Source: Chlorocebus sabaeus (lineage: Eukaryota; Chordata; Mammalia; Primates; Cercopithecidae). From it: a stretch of 64,000 bases of DNA. The notes under the pieces are model-generated. The model was not told where the DNA came from. It saw nothing but the letters and a program-made list of their open reading frames with translations, and ran no database searches. A program made the position numbers and the translations under genes. Location of the stretch: contig NW_027327443.1 of NCBI RefSeq assembly GCF_047675955.1, positions 1 through 64,000 of the forward strand. The letters are read 5' to 3'. How positions within the stretch are numbered: the first letter of the stretch is position 1; every line of letters begins with the position of its first letter. Shown piece by piece: positions 1 to 12,700 of this stretch.

Positions 1-1254
1 AAGTCGTTCACTAAGACTATTCTTGTGAAATATTCAAAGTGATATTTATAAAGCCATAGAGGGCTATGGTGAAAAAGGAAATATCCTAAGACAGAAACTG
101 AAAAGAAGGTTTCTGAGAAACTGTTTTGTGTTCTCTTAATACATCTCACAGATTTACATCTTTTCCCTCAAGAAGCCTTTCGCGAAGACTGTTTTTGTGG
201 AATATGTAAAGTGATATTTGGAAGCCCGTACAAGGCTATGGTGAAAAAGGAAATATCTTCAGTTAAAAATTGGTTAGAAGCTTTCTGAGAAATTGCTTTG
301 TGTTCTCTTAATTCATCTCACAGAGTTACAGCTTTCCCCTCAAGAAGCCGTTCACTAGGACTATTCTTGTGAAATTTTCAAACTGATATTTGGAAACCCT
401 TACAGAGATATGGTGAAAAAGGAAATATCTTCCGTTAAAAACTGGAAAGAAGCTTTCTGAGAAACTGCCATGAGTTCTGTTCATACATCTCACCGAGTTA
501 CAGCTTTCCTCTCAAGAAACCTTTCTCTAAGGCTGTTCTTGTGGAATTTGCAAAGTGATATTTGGAAGCCCATAGTGGGCTATGGTGAAAAAGGAAAAAT
601 CTTCGGGTAAAAACTGGAAATAAGCTTTCTGAGAAACTGCTTTGTGTTCTGTTAATTCATCTCACAGAGTTACAACTTTCCCCTCAAGAAGCCGTTCACT
701 AAGACTTTTCTTGTGGAATTTGCAAAGTGATATTTGGAGTCCCATTGAAGTCTATGGTGAAAAAGAAAACATCCTAAGATAAAAACTGAAATGAAGCTTT
801 CTGTGAAACTGCATTGTGTTCTGTAAATTCATCTCACAGAGTTAGAGATTTCCCCTCAAGAAGTCGTTCACTAAGACTGTTCTTGTGAAACTTGCAAAAT
901 GATATTTGGAAGCCCATAGAGGGCTATTGTGAAAATGGAAATATCCTAAGATAAAAACCGAAAAGAAACTGTCTGAGAAACTGCTTTGTGTTGTGTTAGT
1001 TTATCTCACAGAGTTACAGCTTTCCCCTCAAGAAGTCGTTCACCAAGACTGTTCTTGTGAAATTTGCAAAGTGATATTTGGAAGCTCATAGAAGGCTATG
1101 GTGAAAATGAAAATATCTTCCGTTAAAAACTGGAAAGAAGCATTCTGAGAAACTGCCGTGTGTTCTGTTAATACATCTCACCGAGTTACAGCTTTCCCCT
1201 CAAGAACCCTCTCGCTAAGACTGTTCTTGTGGAATTTGCAAAGTGATATTTGGA

Positions 1255-1269
1255 AGCCCTTAGAGGGCT
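1255..1269. other. Short dyad AGCCC-5-GGGCT beside the box (m8 example)
   Basis: AGCCC at 1255-1259 pairs with GGGCT at 1265-1269 across a 5-base loop, and the right arm overlaps the start of the pJ-alpha type box. The same dyad is present in many monomers, for example 567-581 (m4), 911-925 (m6) and 20690-20704 (v1). In monomers with CATAGAGGGCTATG a second pairing, CATAG with CTATG, overlaps it. Others such as m5 and m27 lack it. It is a weak hairpin on its own; its interest lies in its repetition. Confidence 0.6.
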
Positions 1270-1284
1270 ATGGTGAAAAAGGAA
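1268..1284 (+). promoter_or_regulatory. pJ-alpha type box in m8
   Basis: CTATGGTGAAAAAGGAA fits the reverse complement of the pJ-alpha motif TTCCTTTTYCACCRTAG as I recall it. This is the position that holds the CENP-B box in B-type human monomers. In unit 1 exact matches also lie at 64, 236, 580, 2300, 2643, 3503 and 4018, so about 8 of 28 monomers have a perfect box and most others have one or a few changes. Whether any protein binds it in this species is unknown. In m8 this box is also the edge of every V block. Confidence 0.7.
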
Positions 1285-4200
1285 ATATCGTAAGATAAAA
1301 ACTGAAAAGAAGCTTTCTGAGAAACTGCTTTGTGTTCTGTGAATTCATCTCACATAGTTACAACATTTCCCTCTAAAACCCTTTCGCTAAGACTGTTCTT
1401 GTTGAATTTGCAAAGCGATATTTGGAAGCCCATAGAAGAATATGTTGAAAAAGGAAATATCTTCCGTTAGAAACTGAAAAGAAGCTTGTTGAAAAACTGC
1501 TTTGTGTTCTGTTAATTCATCTCACAGAGTTACAACTTTCCCCTCAGGAAATCTTTCGCTTACACTGTTCTTGTGAAATTTGCAAAGTGATATTTGGAAT
1601 CCCACAGAGGGCTATGGAATAATAGGAAATATCCTCCGTTAAAAACTGGAAAGAAGCTTTCTGAGAAACTGCTTTGTGTTGTGTTAGTTTATCTCACAGA
1701 GTTACAGCTTTCCCCTCAAGAAGTCGTTCACTAAGACTTTTCTTGTGGAATTTGCAAAGCGATATTTGGAAGCCCATAGAAGGCTATGGTGAAAATGGAA
1801 ATATCCTAAGATAAAAACCGAAAAGAAGCTGTCTGAGAAACTGCTCTGTGTTGTGTTAGTTTATCTCACAGAGTTACAGCTTTCCCCTCAAGAAATCGTT
1901 CACTAAGACTGTTCTTGTGGAATTTGCAAAGTGATATTTGGAAACCCATAGAGGGCTATGTTGAAAAAGGAAACATCGTAAGATAAAAACTGAAAAGAAG
2001 CTTTGTGAGAAATTGCTTTGTGTTCTGTTAATTCGTCTCACAAAGTTACAGCTTTCCCCTCAAGAAGCCTTTCGCTAAGACTGTTCTTGGGGAATTTGCA
2101 AAGCGATATTTGGAAACCTATAGAGGGCTAAGGTGAAAAAGGAAATATCTTCCGTTAAAAACTGGAAAGAAGATTTCTGAGAAACTGCTTTGTGTTCTGT
2201 TAATGCATCTCACAGGGTTACAGCTTTCCCCTCCAGACACCTTTCGCTAACACTGTTCTTGTGGAATTTGCAAAGTGATATTTGGAAGCCCAGAGAGAAC
2301 TATGGTGAAAAAGGAAATATCTTCAGTTAAAAAATGAAAAGAAGCTTTCCGAGAAACTGCTTTGTGTTCTGTTAATTCATCTCAAAGAGTTACAGCTTTC
2401 CCCTCAAGAAGCCTTCCACTAAGACTGTTTTTGAGGAATATCCAAAGTGATATGTGGAAGCCCATAGAAGGCTATTGTGAAAACGGAAATATCCTAAGAT
2501 ACTAACCGAAAAGAAGCTGTCTAAAAAACTGCTTTGTGTTCTGTTAGTTCATCGCACAGAGCTACAGATTTCCTCTCAAGAAGACGTTCACTAAGACAGT
2601 TTTGTGAAATTTGGAAAGTGATATTTGGATACCCATAGTGGACTATGGTGAAAAAGGAAATATCTTCCGTTAAAAACTGGAAAGAACCATTCTGAGAAAA
2701 TGCGGTGTGTTCTGTTAGTACATATGACCGAGTTACAGCTTTCCTCTCAAGAAGCCTTTCGCTAAGACTGTTCTTGTGGGATTTCCAAAGTGATATTTGG
2801 AAGCCCATAGAGGGCTATAGTGAAAAAGGAATTATCTTCAGTTAAATACTGGAAAGAAGCTTTCTGAGAGACTGCTTTGTGTTCTGTTAATTCATCTCAC
2901 AGAGTTACAGCTTCCCCCTCAAGAAACCTTTCGCTAAGACTGTTCTTGTGGAATTTTCAAAGTGATATTTGGAAGCCCATAGAGGACTATGGTGAAAAAC
3001 GAAACATCTTCCGTTAAAAACTGGAAAGAAGATTTGTGAGAAACTGCTTTTTATTCTGTTAATTCATCTCACAGAGTTACAGATTTCCCCTCCAGAAGCC
3101 TTTCGCTAAGACTGTTCTAGTGGAATTTGCAAAGTGATATTTGGAAGCCCATGGAGGGCTATGGTGAAAAGGGTAATAACTTCCGTTAAGAACTGGAAAG
3201 AAGCTTTCTAAGAAACTGCCGTGTGTTCTGTTAATACATCTCACCGAGTTACAGCTCTACCCTCAAGAAGCCTTTCTATAAAAATGTTCTTGTGGAATTT
3301 GCAATGTGATACTTGGAAGCCCATAGAGGGCTATTTTGAAAATGGAAATACCCTAAGATAAAAACCGAAAAGAAGCTGTCAGAGAAACTGCTTTGTGTTG
3401 TGTTAGTTCATCTCACTGTGTTACAGCTTTCCCCTCAAGAAGCCCTTCACTAAGACTGTTCTTGTGAAATTTGCAAACTGATATTTGTAATCCCTTAGAG
3501 AGCTATGGTGAAAAAGGAAATATATTCCCTTAAAAACTGGAAATAAGCTTTCTGAGAAACTGCCATGTGTTCTCTTAATGCACCTCACCGAGTTACAGCT
3601 TTCCCCTCAAGAAGACTTTCGCTAAGACTGTTGTTGTGGGATTTGCAAAGTGATATTTGGAAGTCCATAGAGGTCTATTGTGAAAAAGGAAATTTCTTCC
3701 GTTAAAAACTGGAAAGAAGATTTCTGAGAAATTGCTATTTGTTCTGTTAATTCATCTCACAGAGTTACAGCTTCTCCTCCAGAAGCCTTTCGCTAAGACT
3801 GTTCTTGTGGAATTTGCAAAGTGATATTTGGAAGCCCATAGAAGGCTATTTTGAAAAAGGAATTATCCTAAGATAGAATCTGAAAATAAGCTTTCTGAAA
3901 ATCTGCTTTGTGTTCTGTTAATTCATCTCACAGAGTTACAGCTTTCCCCTCAAAAAGGCTTTCGGTAAGCCTGTTCTTGTGTAATTTGCAATGTGATATT
4001 TTGAAGCCCATAGAAGGCTATGGTGAAAAAGGAAATATCTTCCGTTAAAAACTGGAAGGAATATTTCTGAGAAACTACTTTGTGTTCTGTTAATTCATCT
4101 CACAGAGTTACAGGTTTCCCCTCTAGAAGCCTTTCGGTAAGACTGTTTTTTGTTATTTCCAAAGTGATATTTGGAATCCCATAGAGGGTTATGGTGAAAA

Positions 4201-4578
4201 AGAAATATCTTCCGTTAAAAACTGGAAAGAAGCTTTCTAAGAAACTGCCGTGTGTTCTGGTTATACATCTCACCGAGATACTGCTTTCCTCTCAAATAGC
4301 CCTTCGCTGAGACTGTTCTTGTGGGATTTGCAAAGTGATATTTGGAAGCCCATAGAGTGCTGTGGTGAAAAGGAAATATCTTCAGTTAAAAACTTGAAAG
4401 AAACTTTCTGAGAAACTGCTTTGTGTTCTGTTAATTCATCTCACAGAGTTACAGCTTTCCCCTCAAGAAACGTTTCGCTAAGACTGTTCTTGTGGAATCT
4501 GCAAAGTCATGTTTGGAAGCACATATAGCTCTAAGGTGATAAAGGAAATTTCTTCCGTTAAAACCTGGAAAGAAGATT

Positions 4579-4712
4579 TCTGAGAAACTGCTTTGTGTTC
4601 TGTTAATTTATCACACAGAGTTACAGCTTTCCTCTCCAGAAGCCTTTTGCAAGCCCTTAGAGGGCCATGTTGAAAAAGGAAATATCTTCCGTTAAAAACC
4701 GAAAAGAAGCTT
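4579..4712 (+). repeat. Shortened 134-bp monomer m28
   Basis: The spacing between successive TCTGAGAAAC blocks is 134 bp instead of 172. AGAAGCCTTTTGCAAGCCCTT near 4639-4658 shows the loss of the CTAAGACTGTTCTTGTGG block and of the GATATTTGG core, about 38 bp in all. It can be explained by two deletions with short shared ends. It is fixed in every unit that retains the tail, at 9524, 14297, 19070, 28803, 33748, 38693, 43638, 48583, 53694 and 60340, each 134 bp long. Confidence 0.9.
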
Positions 4713-4773
4713 TCTGAGAAACTTCTTTCTGTTTTGTTAGTTCATATCACAGAGTTACAGCTTTCCCCTCAAG

Positions 4774-7700
4774 AAGTCGTTCACTAAGACTATTCTTGTG
4801 AAATATTCAAAGTGATATTTATAAAGCCATAGAGGGCTATGGTGAAAAAGGAAATATCCTAAGACAGAAACTGAAAAGAAGGTTTCTGAGAAACTGTTTT
4901 GTGTTCTGTTAATACATCTCACAGATTTACATCTTTTCCCTCAAGAAGACTTTCGCGAAGACTGTTCTTGTGGAATATGTAAAGTGATATTTGGAAGCCC
5001 GTACAAGGCTATGGTGAAAAAGGAAATATCTTCAGTTAAAAATTGGATAGAAGCTTTCTGAGAAATTGCTTTGTGTTCTCTTAATTCATCTCACAGAGTT
5101 ACAGCTTTCCCCTCAAGAAGCCGTTCACTAGGACTATTCTTGTGAAATTTTCAAACTGATATTTGGAAACCCTTACAGAGATATGGTGAAAAAGGAAATA
5201 TCTTCCGTTAAAAACTGGAAAGAAGCTTTCTGAGAAACTGCCGTGAGTTCTGTTCATACATCTCACCGAGTTACAGCTTTCCTCTCAAGAAACCTTTCTC
5301 TAAGGCTGTTCTTGTGGAATTTGCAAAGTGATATTTGGAAGCCCATAGTGGGCTATGGTGAAAAAGGAAAAATCTTCGGGTAAAAACTGGAAATAAGCTT
5401 TCTGAGAAACTGCTTTGTGTTCTGTTAATTCATCTCACAGAGTTACAACTTTCCCCTCAAGAAGCCGTTCACTAAGACTTTTCTTGTGGAATTTGCAAAG
5501 TGATATTTGGAGTCCCATTGAAGTCTATGGTGAAAAAGAAAACATCCTAAGATAAAAACTGAAATGAAGCTTTCTGTGAAACTGCATTGTGTTCTGTAAA
5601 TTCATCTCACAGAGTTAGAGATTTCCCCTCAAGAAGTCGTTCACTAAGACTGTTCTTGTGAAACTTGCAAAATGATATTTGGAAGCCCATAGAGGGCTAT
5701 TGTGAAAATGGAAATATCCTAAGATAAAAACCGAAAAGAAACTGTCTGAGAAACTGCTTTGTGTTGTGTTAGTTTATCTCACAGAGTTACAGCTTTCCCC
5801 TCAAGAAGTCGTTCACCAAGACTGTTCTTGTGAAATTTGCAAAGTGATATTTGGAAGCTCATAGAAGGCTATGGTGAAAATGAAAATATCTTCCGTTAAA
5901 AACTGGAAAGAAGCATTCTGAGAAACTGCCGTGTGTTCTGTTAATACATCTCACCGAGTTACAGCTTTCCCCTCAAGAACCCTCTCGCTAAGACTGTTCT
6001 TGTGGAATTTGCAAAGTGATATTTGGAAGCCCTTAGAGGGCTATGGTGAAAAAGGAAATATCGTAAGATAAAAACTGAAAAGAAGCTTTCTGAGAAACTG
6101 CTTTGTGTTCTGTGAATTCATCTCACATAGTTACAACATTTCCCTCTAAAACCCTTTCGCTAAGACTGTTCTTGTTGAATTTGCAAAGCGATATTTGGAA
6201 GCCCATAGAAGAATATGTTGAAAAAGGAAATATCTTCCGTTAGAAACTGAAAAGAAGCTTGTTGAAAAACTGCTTTGTGTTCTGTTAATTCATCTCACAG
6301 AGTTACAACTTTCCCCTCAGGAAATCTTTCGCTTACACTGTTCTTGTGAAATTTGCAAAGTGATATTTGGAATCCCACAGAGGGCTATGGAATAATAGGA
6401 AATATCCTCCGTTAAAAACTGGAAAGAAGCTTTCTGAGAAACTGCTTTGTGTTGTGTTAGTTTATCTCACAGAGTTACAGCTTTCCCCTCAAGAAGTCGT
6501 TCACTAAGACTTTTCTTGTGGAATTTGCAAAGCGATATTTGGAAGCCCATAGAAGGCTATGGTGAAAATGGAAATATCCTAAGATAAAAACTGAAAAGAA
6601 GCTGTCTGAGAAACTGCTCTGTGTTGTGTTAGTTTATCTCACAGAGTTACTGCTTTCCCCTCAAGAAATCGTTCACTAAGACTGTTCTTGTGGAATTTGC
6701 AAAGTGATATTTGGAAACCCATAGAGGGCTATGTTGAAAAAGGAAACATCGTAAGATAAAAACTGAAAAGAAGCTTTGTGAGAAATTGCTTTGTGTTCTG
6801 TTAATTCGTCTCACAAAGTTACAGCTTTCCCCTCAAGAAGCCTTTCGCTAAGACTGTTCTTGGGGAATTTGCAAAGCGATATTTGGAAACCTATAGAGGG
6901 CTAAGGTGAAAAAGGAAATATCTTCCGTTAAAAACTGGAAAGAAGATTTCTGAGAAACTGCTTTGTGTTCTGTTAATGCATCTCACAGGGTTACAGCTTT
7001 CCCCTCCAGACACCTTTCACTAACACTGTTCTTGTGGAATTTGCAAAGTGATATTTGGAAGCCCAGAGAGAACTATGGTGAAAAAGGAAATACCTTCAGT
7101 TAAAAAATGAAAAGAAGCTTTCCGAGAAACTGCTTTGTGTTCTGTTAATTCATCTCCAAGAGTTACAGCATTCCCCTCCAGACACCTTTCGCTAACACTG
7201 TAATTGTGAAATTTGCAAAGTGATATTTGGAAGCCCAGAGAGAATTATGGTGAAAAAGGAAATACCTTCAGTTTAAAAATGAAAAGAAGCTTTCCGAGAA
7301 ACTGCTTTGTGTTCTGTTAATTCATCTCAAAGAGTTACAGCTTTCCCCTCAGGAAGCCTTCCACTAAGACTGTTTTTGAGGAATTTCCAAAGTGATATGT
7401 GGAAGCCCATAGAAGGCTATTGTGAAAACGGAAATATCCTAAGATACTAACCGAAAAGAAGCTGTCTAAAAAACTGCTTTGTGTTCTGTTAGTTCATCGC
7501 ACAGAGCTACAGATTTCCTCTCAAGAAGACGTTCACTAAGACAGTTTTGTGAAATTTGGAAAGTGATATTTGGATACCCATAGTGGACTATGGTGAAAAA
7601 GGAAATATCTTCCGTTAAAAACTGGAAAGAACCATTCTGAGAAAATGCGGTGTGTTCTGTTAGTACATATGACCGAGTTACAGCTTTCCTCTCAAGAAGC

Positions 7701-9718
7701 CTTTCGCTAAGACTGTTCTTGTGGGATTTCCAAAGTGATATTTGGAAGCCCATAGAGGGCTATAGTGAAAAAGGAATTATCTTCAGTTAAATACTGGAAA
7801 GAAGCTTTCTGAGAGACTGCTTTGTGTTCTGTTAATTCATCTCACAGAGTTACAGCTTCCCCCTCAAGAAACCTTTCGCTAAGACTGTTCTTGTGGAATT
7901 TTCAAAGTGATATTTGGAAGCCCATAGAGGACTATGGTGAAAAACGAAACATCTTCCGTTAAAAACTGGAAAGAAGATTTGTGAGAAACTGCTTTTTATT
8001 CTGTTAATTCATCTCACAGAGTTACAGATTTCCCCTCCAGAAGCCTTTCGCTAAGACTGTTCTAGTGGAATTTGCAAAGTGATATTTGGAAGCCCATGGA
8101 GGGCTATGGTGAAAAGGGTAATAACTTCCGTTAAGAACTGGAAAGAAGCTTTCTAAGAAACTGCCGTGTGTTCTGTTAATACATCTCACCGAGTTACAGC
8201 TCTACCCTCAAGAAGCCTTTCTATAAAAATGTTCTTGTGGAATTTGCAATGTGATACTTGGAAGCCCATAGAGGGCTATTTTGAAAATGGAAATACCCTA
8301 AGATAAAAACCGAAAAGAAGCTGTCAGAGAAACTGCTTTGTGTTGTGTTAGTTCATCTCACTGTGTTACAGCTTTCCCCTCAAGAAGCCCTTCACTAAGA
8401 CTGTTCTTGTGAAATTTGCAAACTGATATTTGTAATCCCTTAGAGAGCTATGGTGAAAAAGGAAATATATTCCCTTAAAAACTGGAAATAAGCTTTCTGA
8501 GAAACTGCCATGTGTTCTCTTAATGCACCTCACCGAGTTACAGCTTTCCCCTCAAGAAGACTTTCGCTAAGACTGTTGTTGTGGGATTTGCAAAGTGATA
8601 TTTGGAAGTCCATAGAGGTCTATTGTGAAAAAGGAAATTTCTTCCGTTAAAAACTGGAAAGAAGATTTCTGAGAAATTGCTATTTGTTCTGTTAATTCAT
8701 CTCACAGAGTTACAGCTTCTCCTCCAGAAGCCTTTCGCTAAGACTGTTCTTGTGGAATTTGCAAAGTGATATTTGGAAGCCCATAGAAGGCTATTTTGAA
8801 AAAGGAATTATCCTAGGATAGAATCTGAAAATAAGCTTTCTGAAAATCTGCTTTGTGTTCTGTTAATTCATCTCACAGAGTTACAGCTTTCCCCTCAAAA
8901 AGGCTTTCGGTAAGCCTGTTCTTGTGTAATTTGCAATGTGATATTTTGAAGCCCATAGAAGGCTATGGTGAAAAAGGAAATATCTTCCGTTAAAAACTGG
9001 AAGGAATATTTCTGAGAAACTACTTTGTGTTCTGTTAATTCATCTCACAGAGTTACAGGTTTCCCCTCTAGAAGCCTTTCGGTAAGACTGTTTTTTGTTA
9101 TTTCCAAAGTGATATTTGGAATCCCATAGAGGGTTATGGTGAAAAAGAAATATCTTCCGTTAAAAACTGGAAAGAAGCTTTCTAAGAAACTGCCGTGTGT
9201 TCTGGTTATACATCTCACCGAGATACTGCTTTCCTCTCAAATAGCCCTTCGCTGAGACTGTTCTTGTGGGATTTGCAAAGTGATATTTGGAAGCCCATAG
9301 AGTGCTGTGGTGAAAAGGAAATATCTTCAGTTAAAAACTTGAAAGAAACTTTCTGAGAAACTGCTTTGTGTTCTGTTAATTCATCTCACAGAGTTACAGC
9401 TTTCCCCTCAAGAAACGTTTCGCTAAGACTGTTCTTGTGGAATCTGCAAAGTCATGTTTGGAAGCACATATAGCTCTAAGGTGATAAAGGAAATTTCTTC
9501 CGTTAAAAACTGAAAAGAAGATTTCTGAGAAACTGCTTTGTGTTCTGTTAATTTATCACACAGAGTTACAGCTTTCCTCTCCAGAAGCCTTTTGCAAGCC
9601 CTTAGAGGGCCATGTTGAAAAAGGAAATATCTTCCGTTAAAAACCGAAAAGAAGCTTTCTGAGAAACTTCTTTCTGTTTTGTTAGTTCATATCACAGAGT
9701 TACAGCTTTCCCCTCAAG
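4774..9718 (+). repeat. HOR unit U2, 29-mer
   Basis: Same monomer order as the preceding unit plus one extra 172-bp monomer (m14b), giving 4945 bp. It carries the CTGTTAAT form in m1 and the GGATAG form in m2, unlike units 1, 3 and 4. Its m23 (CCTAGGATAG) and m27 (TTAAAAACTGAAAAG) match unit 3. Head and tail thus have different affinities. Confidence 0.92.
7178..7349 (+). repeat. Extra monomer m14b (172-bp tandem duplicate of m14) in U2
   Basis: Both 7006-7177 and 7178-7349 begin CCAGACACCTTTC and run through a GCCCAGAGAGAA segment, so m14 is doubled. The second copy differs by CTGTAATTGTGAAA for CTGTTCTTGTGGAA, GAATTATGG for GAACTATGG and GTTTAAAAATG for GTTAAAAAATG. Its 172 bp account exactly for the difference between 4945- and 4773-bp units. 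The divergence shows that the duplication predates the spread of the 29-mer, so the 28-mers may be later losses. Confidence 0.9.
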
Positions 9719-12700
9719 AAGTCGTTCACTAAGACTATTCTTGTGAAATATTCAAAGTGATATTTATAAAGCCATAGAGGGCTATGGTGAAAAAGGAAAT
9801 ATCCTAAGACAGAAACTGAAAAGAAGGTTTCTGAGAAACTGTTTTGTGTTCTCTTAATACATCTCACAGATTTACATCTTTTCCCTCAAGAAGCCTTTCG
9901 CGAAGACTGTTTTTGTGGAATATGTAAAGTGATATTTGGAAGCCCGTACAAGGCTATGGTGAAAAAGGAAATATCTTCAGTTAAAAATTGGTTAGAAGCT
10001 TTCTGAGAAATTGCTTTGTGTTCTCTTAATTCATCTCACAGAGTTACAGCTTTCCCCTCAAGAAGCCGTTCACTAGGACTATTCTTGTGAAATTTTCAAA
10101 CTGATATTTGGAAACCCTTACAGAGATATGGTGAAAAAGGAAATATCTTCCGTTAAAAACTGGAAAGAAGCTTTCTGAGAAACTGCCATGAGTTCTGTTC
10201 ATACATCTCACCGAGTTACAGCTTTCCTCTCAAGAAACCTTTCTCTAAGGCTGTTCTTGTGGAATTTGCAAAGTGATATTTGGAAGCCCATAGTGGGCTA
10301 TGGTGAAAAAGGAAAAATCTTCGGGTAAAAACTGGAAATAAGCTTTCTGAGAAACTGCTTTGTGTTCTGTTAATTCATCTCACAGAGTTACAACTTTCCC
10401 CTCAAGAAGCCGTTCACTAAGACTTTTCTTGTGGAATTTGCAAAGTGATATTTGGAGTCCCATTGAAGTCTATGGTGAAAAAGAAAACATCCTAAGATAA
10501 AAACTGAAATGAAGCTTTCTGTGAAACTGCATTGTGTTCTGTAAATTCATCTCACAGAGTTAGAGATTTCCCCTCAAGAAGTCGTTCACTAAGACTGTTC
10601 TTGTGAAACTTGCAAAATGATATTTGGAAGCCCATAGAGGGCTATTGTGAAAATGGAAATATCCTAAGATAAAAACCGAAAAGAAACTGTCTGAGAAACT
10701 GCTTTGTGTTGTGTTAGTTTATCTCACAGAGTTACAGCTTTCCCCTCAAGAAGTCGTTCACCAAGACTGTTCTTGTGAAATTTGCAAAGTGATATTTGGA
10801 AGCTCATAGAAGGCTATGGTGAAAATGAAAATATCTTCCGTTAAAAACTGGAAAGAAGCATTCTGAGAAACTGCCGTGTGTTCTGTTAATACATCTCACC
10901 GAGTTACAGCTTTCCCCTCAAGAACCCTCTCGCTAAGACTGTTCTTGTGGAATTTGCAAAGTGATATTTGGAAGCCCTTAGAGGGCTATGGTGAAAAAGG
11001 AAATATCGTAAGATAAAAACTGAAAAGAAGCTTTCTGAGAAACTGCTTTGTGTTCTGTGAATTCATCTCACATAGTTACAACATTTCCCTCTAAAACCCT
11101 TTCGCTAAGACTGTTCTTGTTGAATTTGCAAAGCGATATTTGGAAGCCCATAGAAGAATATGTTGAAAAAGGAAATATCTTCCGTTAGAAACTGAAAAGA
11201 AGCTTGTTGAAAAACTGCTTTGTGTTCTGTTAATTCATCTCACAGAGTTACAACTTTCCCCTCAGGAAATCTTTCGCTTACACTGTTCTTGTGAAATTTG
11301 CAAAGTGATATTTGGAATCCCACAGAGGGCTATGGAATAATAGGAAATATCCTCCGTTAAAAACTGGAAAGAAGCTTTCTGAGAAACTGCTTTGTGTTGT
11401 GTTAGTTTATCTCACAGAGTTACAGCTTTCCCCTCAAGAAGTCGTTCACTAAGACTTTTCTTGTGGAATTTGCAAAGCGATATTTGGAAGCCCATAGAAG
11501 GCTATGGTGAAAATGGAAATATCCTAAGATAAAAACCGAAAAGAAGCTGTCTGAGAAACTGCTCTGTGTTGTGTTAGTTTATCTCACAGAGTTACAGCTT
11601 TCCCCTCAAGAAATCGTTCACTAAGACTGTTCTTGTGGAATTTGCAAAGTGATATTTGGAAACCCATAGAGGGCTATGTTGAAAAAGGAAACATCGTAAG
11701 ATAAAAACTGAAAAGAAGCTTTGTGAGAAATTGCTTTGTGTTCTGTTAATTCGTCTCACAAAGTTACAGCTTTCCCCTCAAGAAGCCTTTCGCTAAGACT
11801 GTTCTTGGGGAATTTGCAAAGCGATATTTGGAAACCTATAGAGGGCTAAGGTGAAAAAGGAAATATCTTCCGTTAAAAACTGGAAAGAAGATTTCTGAGA
11901 AACTGCTTTGTGTTCTGTTAATGCATCTCACAGGGTTACAGCTTTCCCCTCCAGACACCTTTCGCTAACACTGTTCTTGTGGAATTTGCAAAGTGATATT
12001 TGGAAGCCCAGAGAGAACTATGGTGAAAAAGGAAATATCTTCAGTTAAAAAATGAAAAGAAGCTTTCCGAGAAACTGCTTTGTGTTCTGTTAATTCATCT
12101 CAAAGAGTTACAGCTTTCCCCTCAAGAAGCCTTCCACTAAGACTGTTTTTGAGGAATTTCCAAAGTGATATGTGGAAGCCCATAGAAGGCTATTGTGAAA
12201 ACGGAAATATCCTAAGATACTAACCGAAAAGAAGCTGTCTAAAAAACTGCTTTGTGTTCTGTTAGTTCATCGCACAGAGCTACAGATTTCCTCTCAAGAA
12301 GACGTTCACTAAGACAGTTTTGTGAAATTTGGAAAGTGATATTTGGATACCCATAGTGGACTATGGTGAAAAAGGAAATATCTTCCGTTAAAAACTGGAA
12401 AGAACCATTCTGAGAAAATGCGGTGTGTTCTGTTAGTACATATGACCGAGTTACAGCTTTCCTCTCAAGAAGCCTTTCGCTAAGACTGTTCTTGTGGGAT
12501 TTCCAAAGTGATATTTGGAAGCCCATAGAGGGCTATAGTGAAAAAGGAATTATCTTCAGTTAAATACTGGAAAGAAGCTTTCTGAGAGACTGCTTTGTGT
12601 TCTGTTAATTCATCTCACAGAGTTACAGCTTCCCCCTCAAGAAACCTTTCGCTAAGACTGTTCTTGTGGAATTTTCAAAGTGATATTTGGAAGCCCATAG

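Larger units (their letters stand above)
1..4773 (+). repeat. HOR unit U1, 28-mer (m1-m28)
   Basis: This is the reference unit. Its 28 monomers are marked by the GATATTT core at about 41, 213, 385, 557, 729, 901, 1073, 1245, 1417, 1589, 1761, 1933, 2105, 2277, 2449 (GATATGT), 2620, 2792, 2964, 3136, 3308 (GATACTT), 3480, 3652, 3823, 3995, 4166, 4337 and 4508 (CATGTTT); m28 has lost its core. The m1 signature is TATTCAAAGTGATATTTATA. Monomers within the unit differ clearly from one another, while the same-numbered monomer in the next unit is nearly identical, which defines a HOR. This unit lacks the m14b duplication. Unit boundaries follow the window start and have no biological meaning. Confidence 0.93.

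Noticed and set aside
2461..2500. Possible degenerate CENP-B box in m15 (GTGAAAACGGAAATATCC)
   Set aside because: It has the CGG near the right place but lacks TTCG at the start and the third G, so essential contact bases are missing.
2521..2808. A 95-codon minus-strand open frame repeated at ten places
   Set aside because: It is antisense to monomers m15-m17 and recurs only because the HOR unit recurs. It has repeated internal segments matching the monomer period, no domain and no start context, and other frames open on the plus strand in the same satellite.
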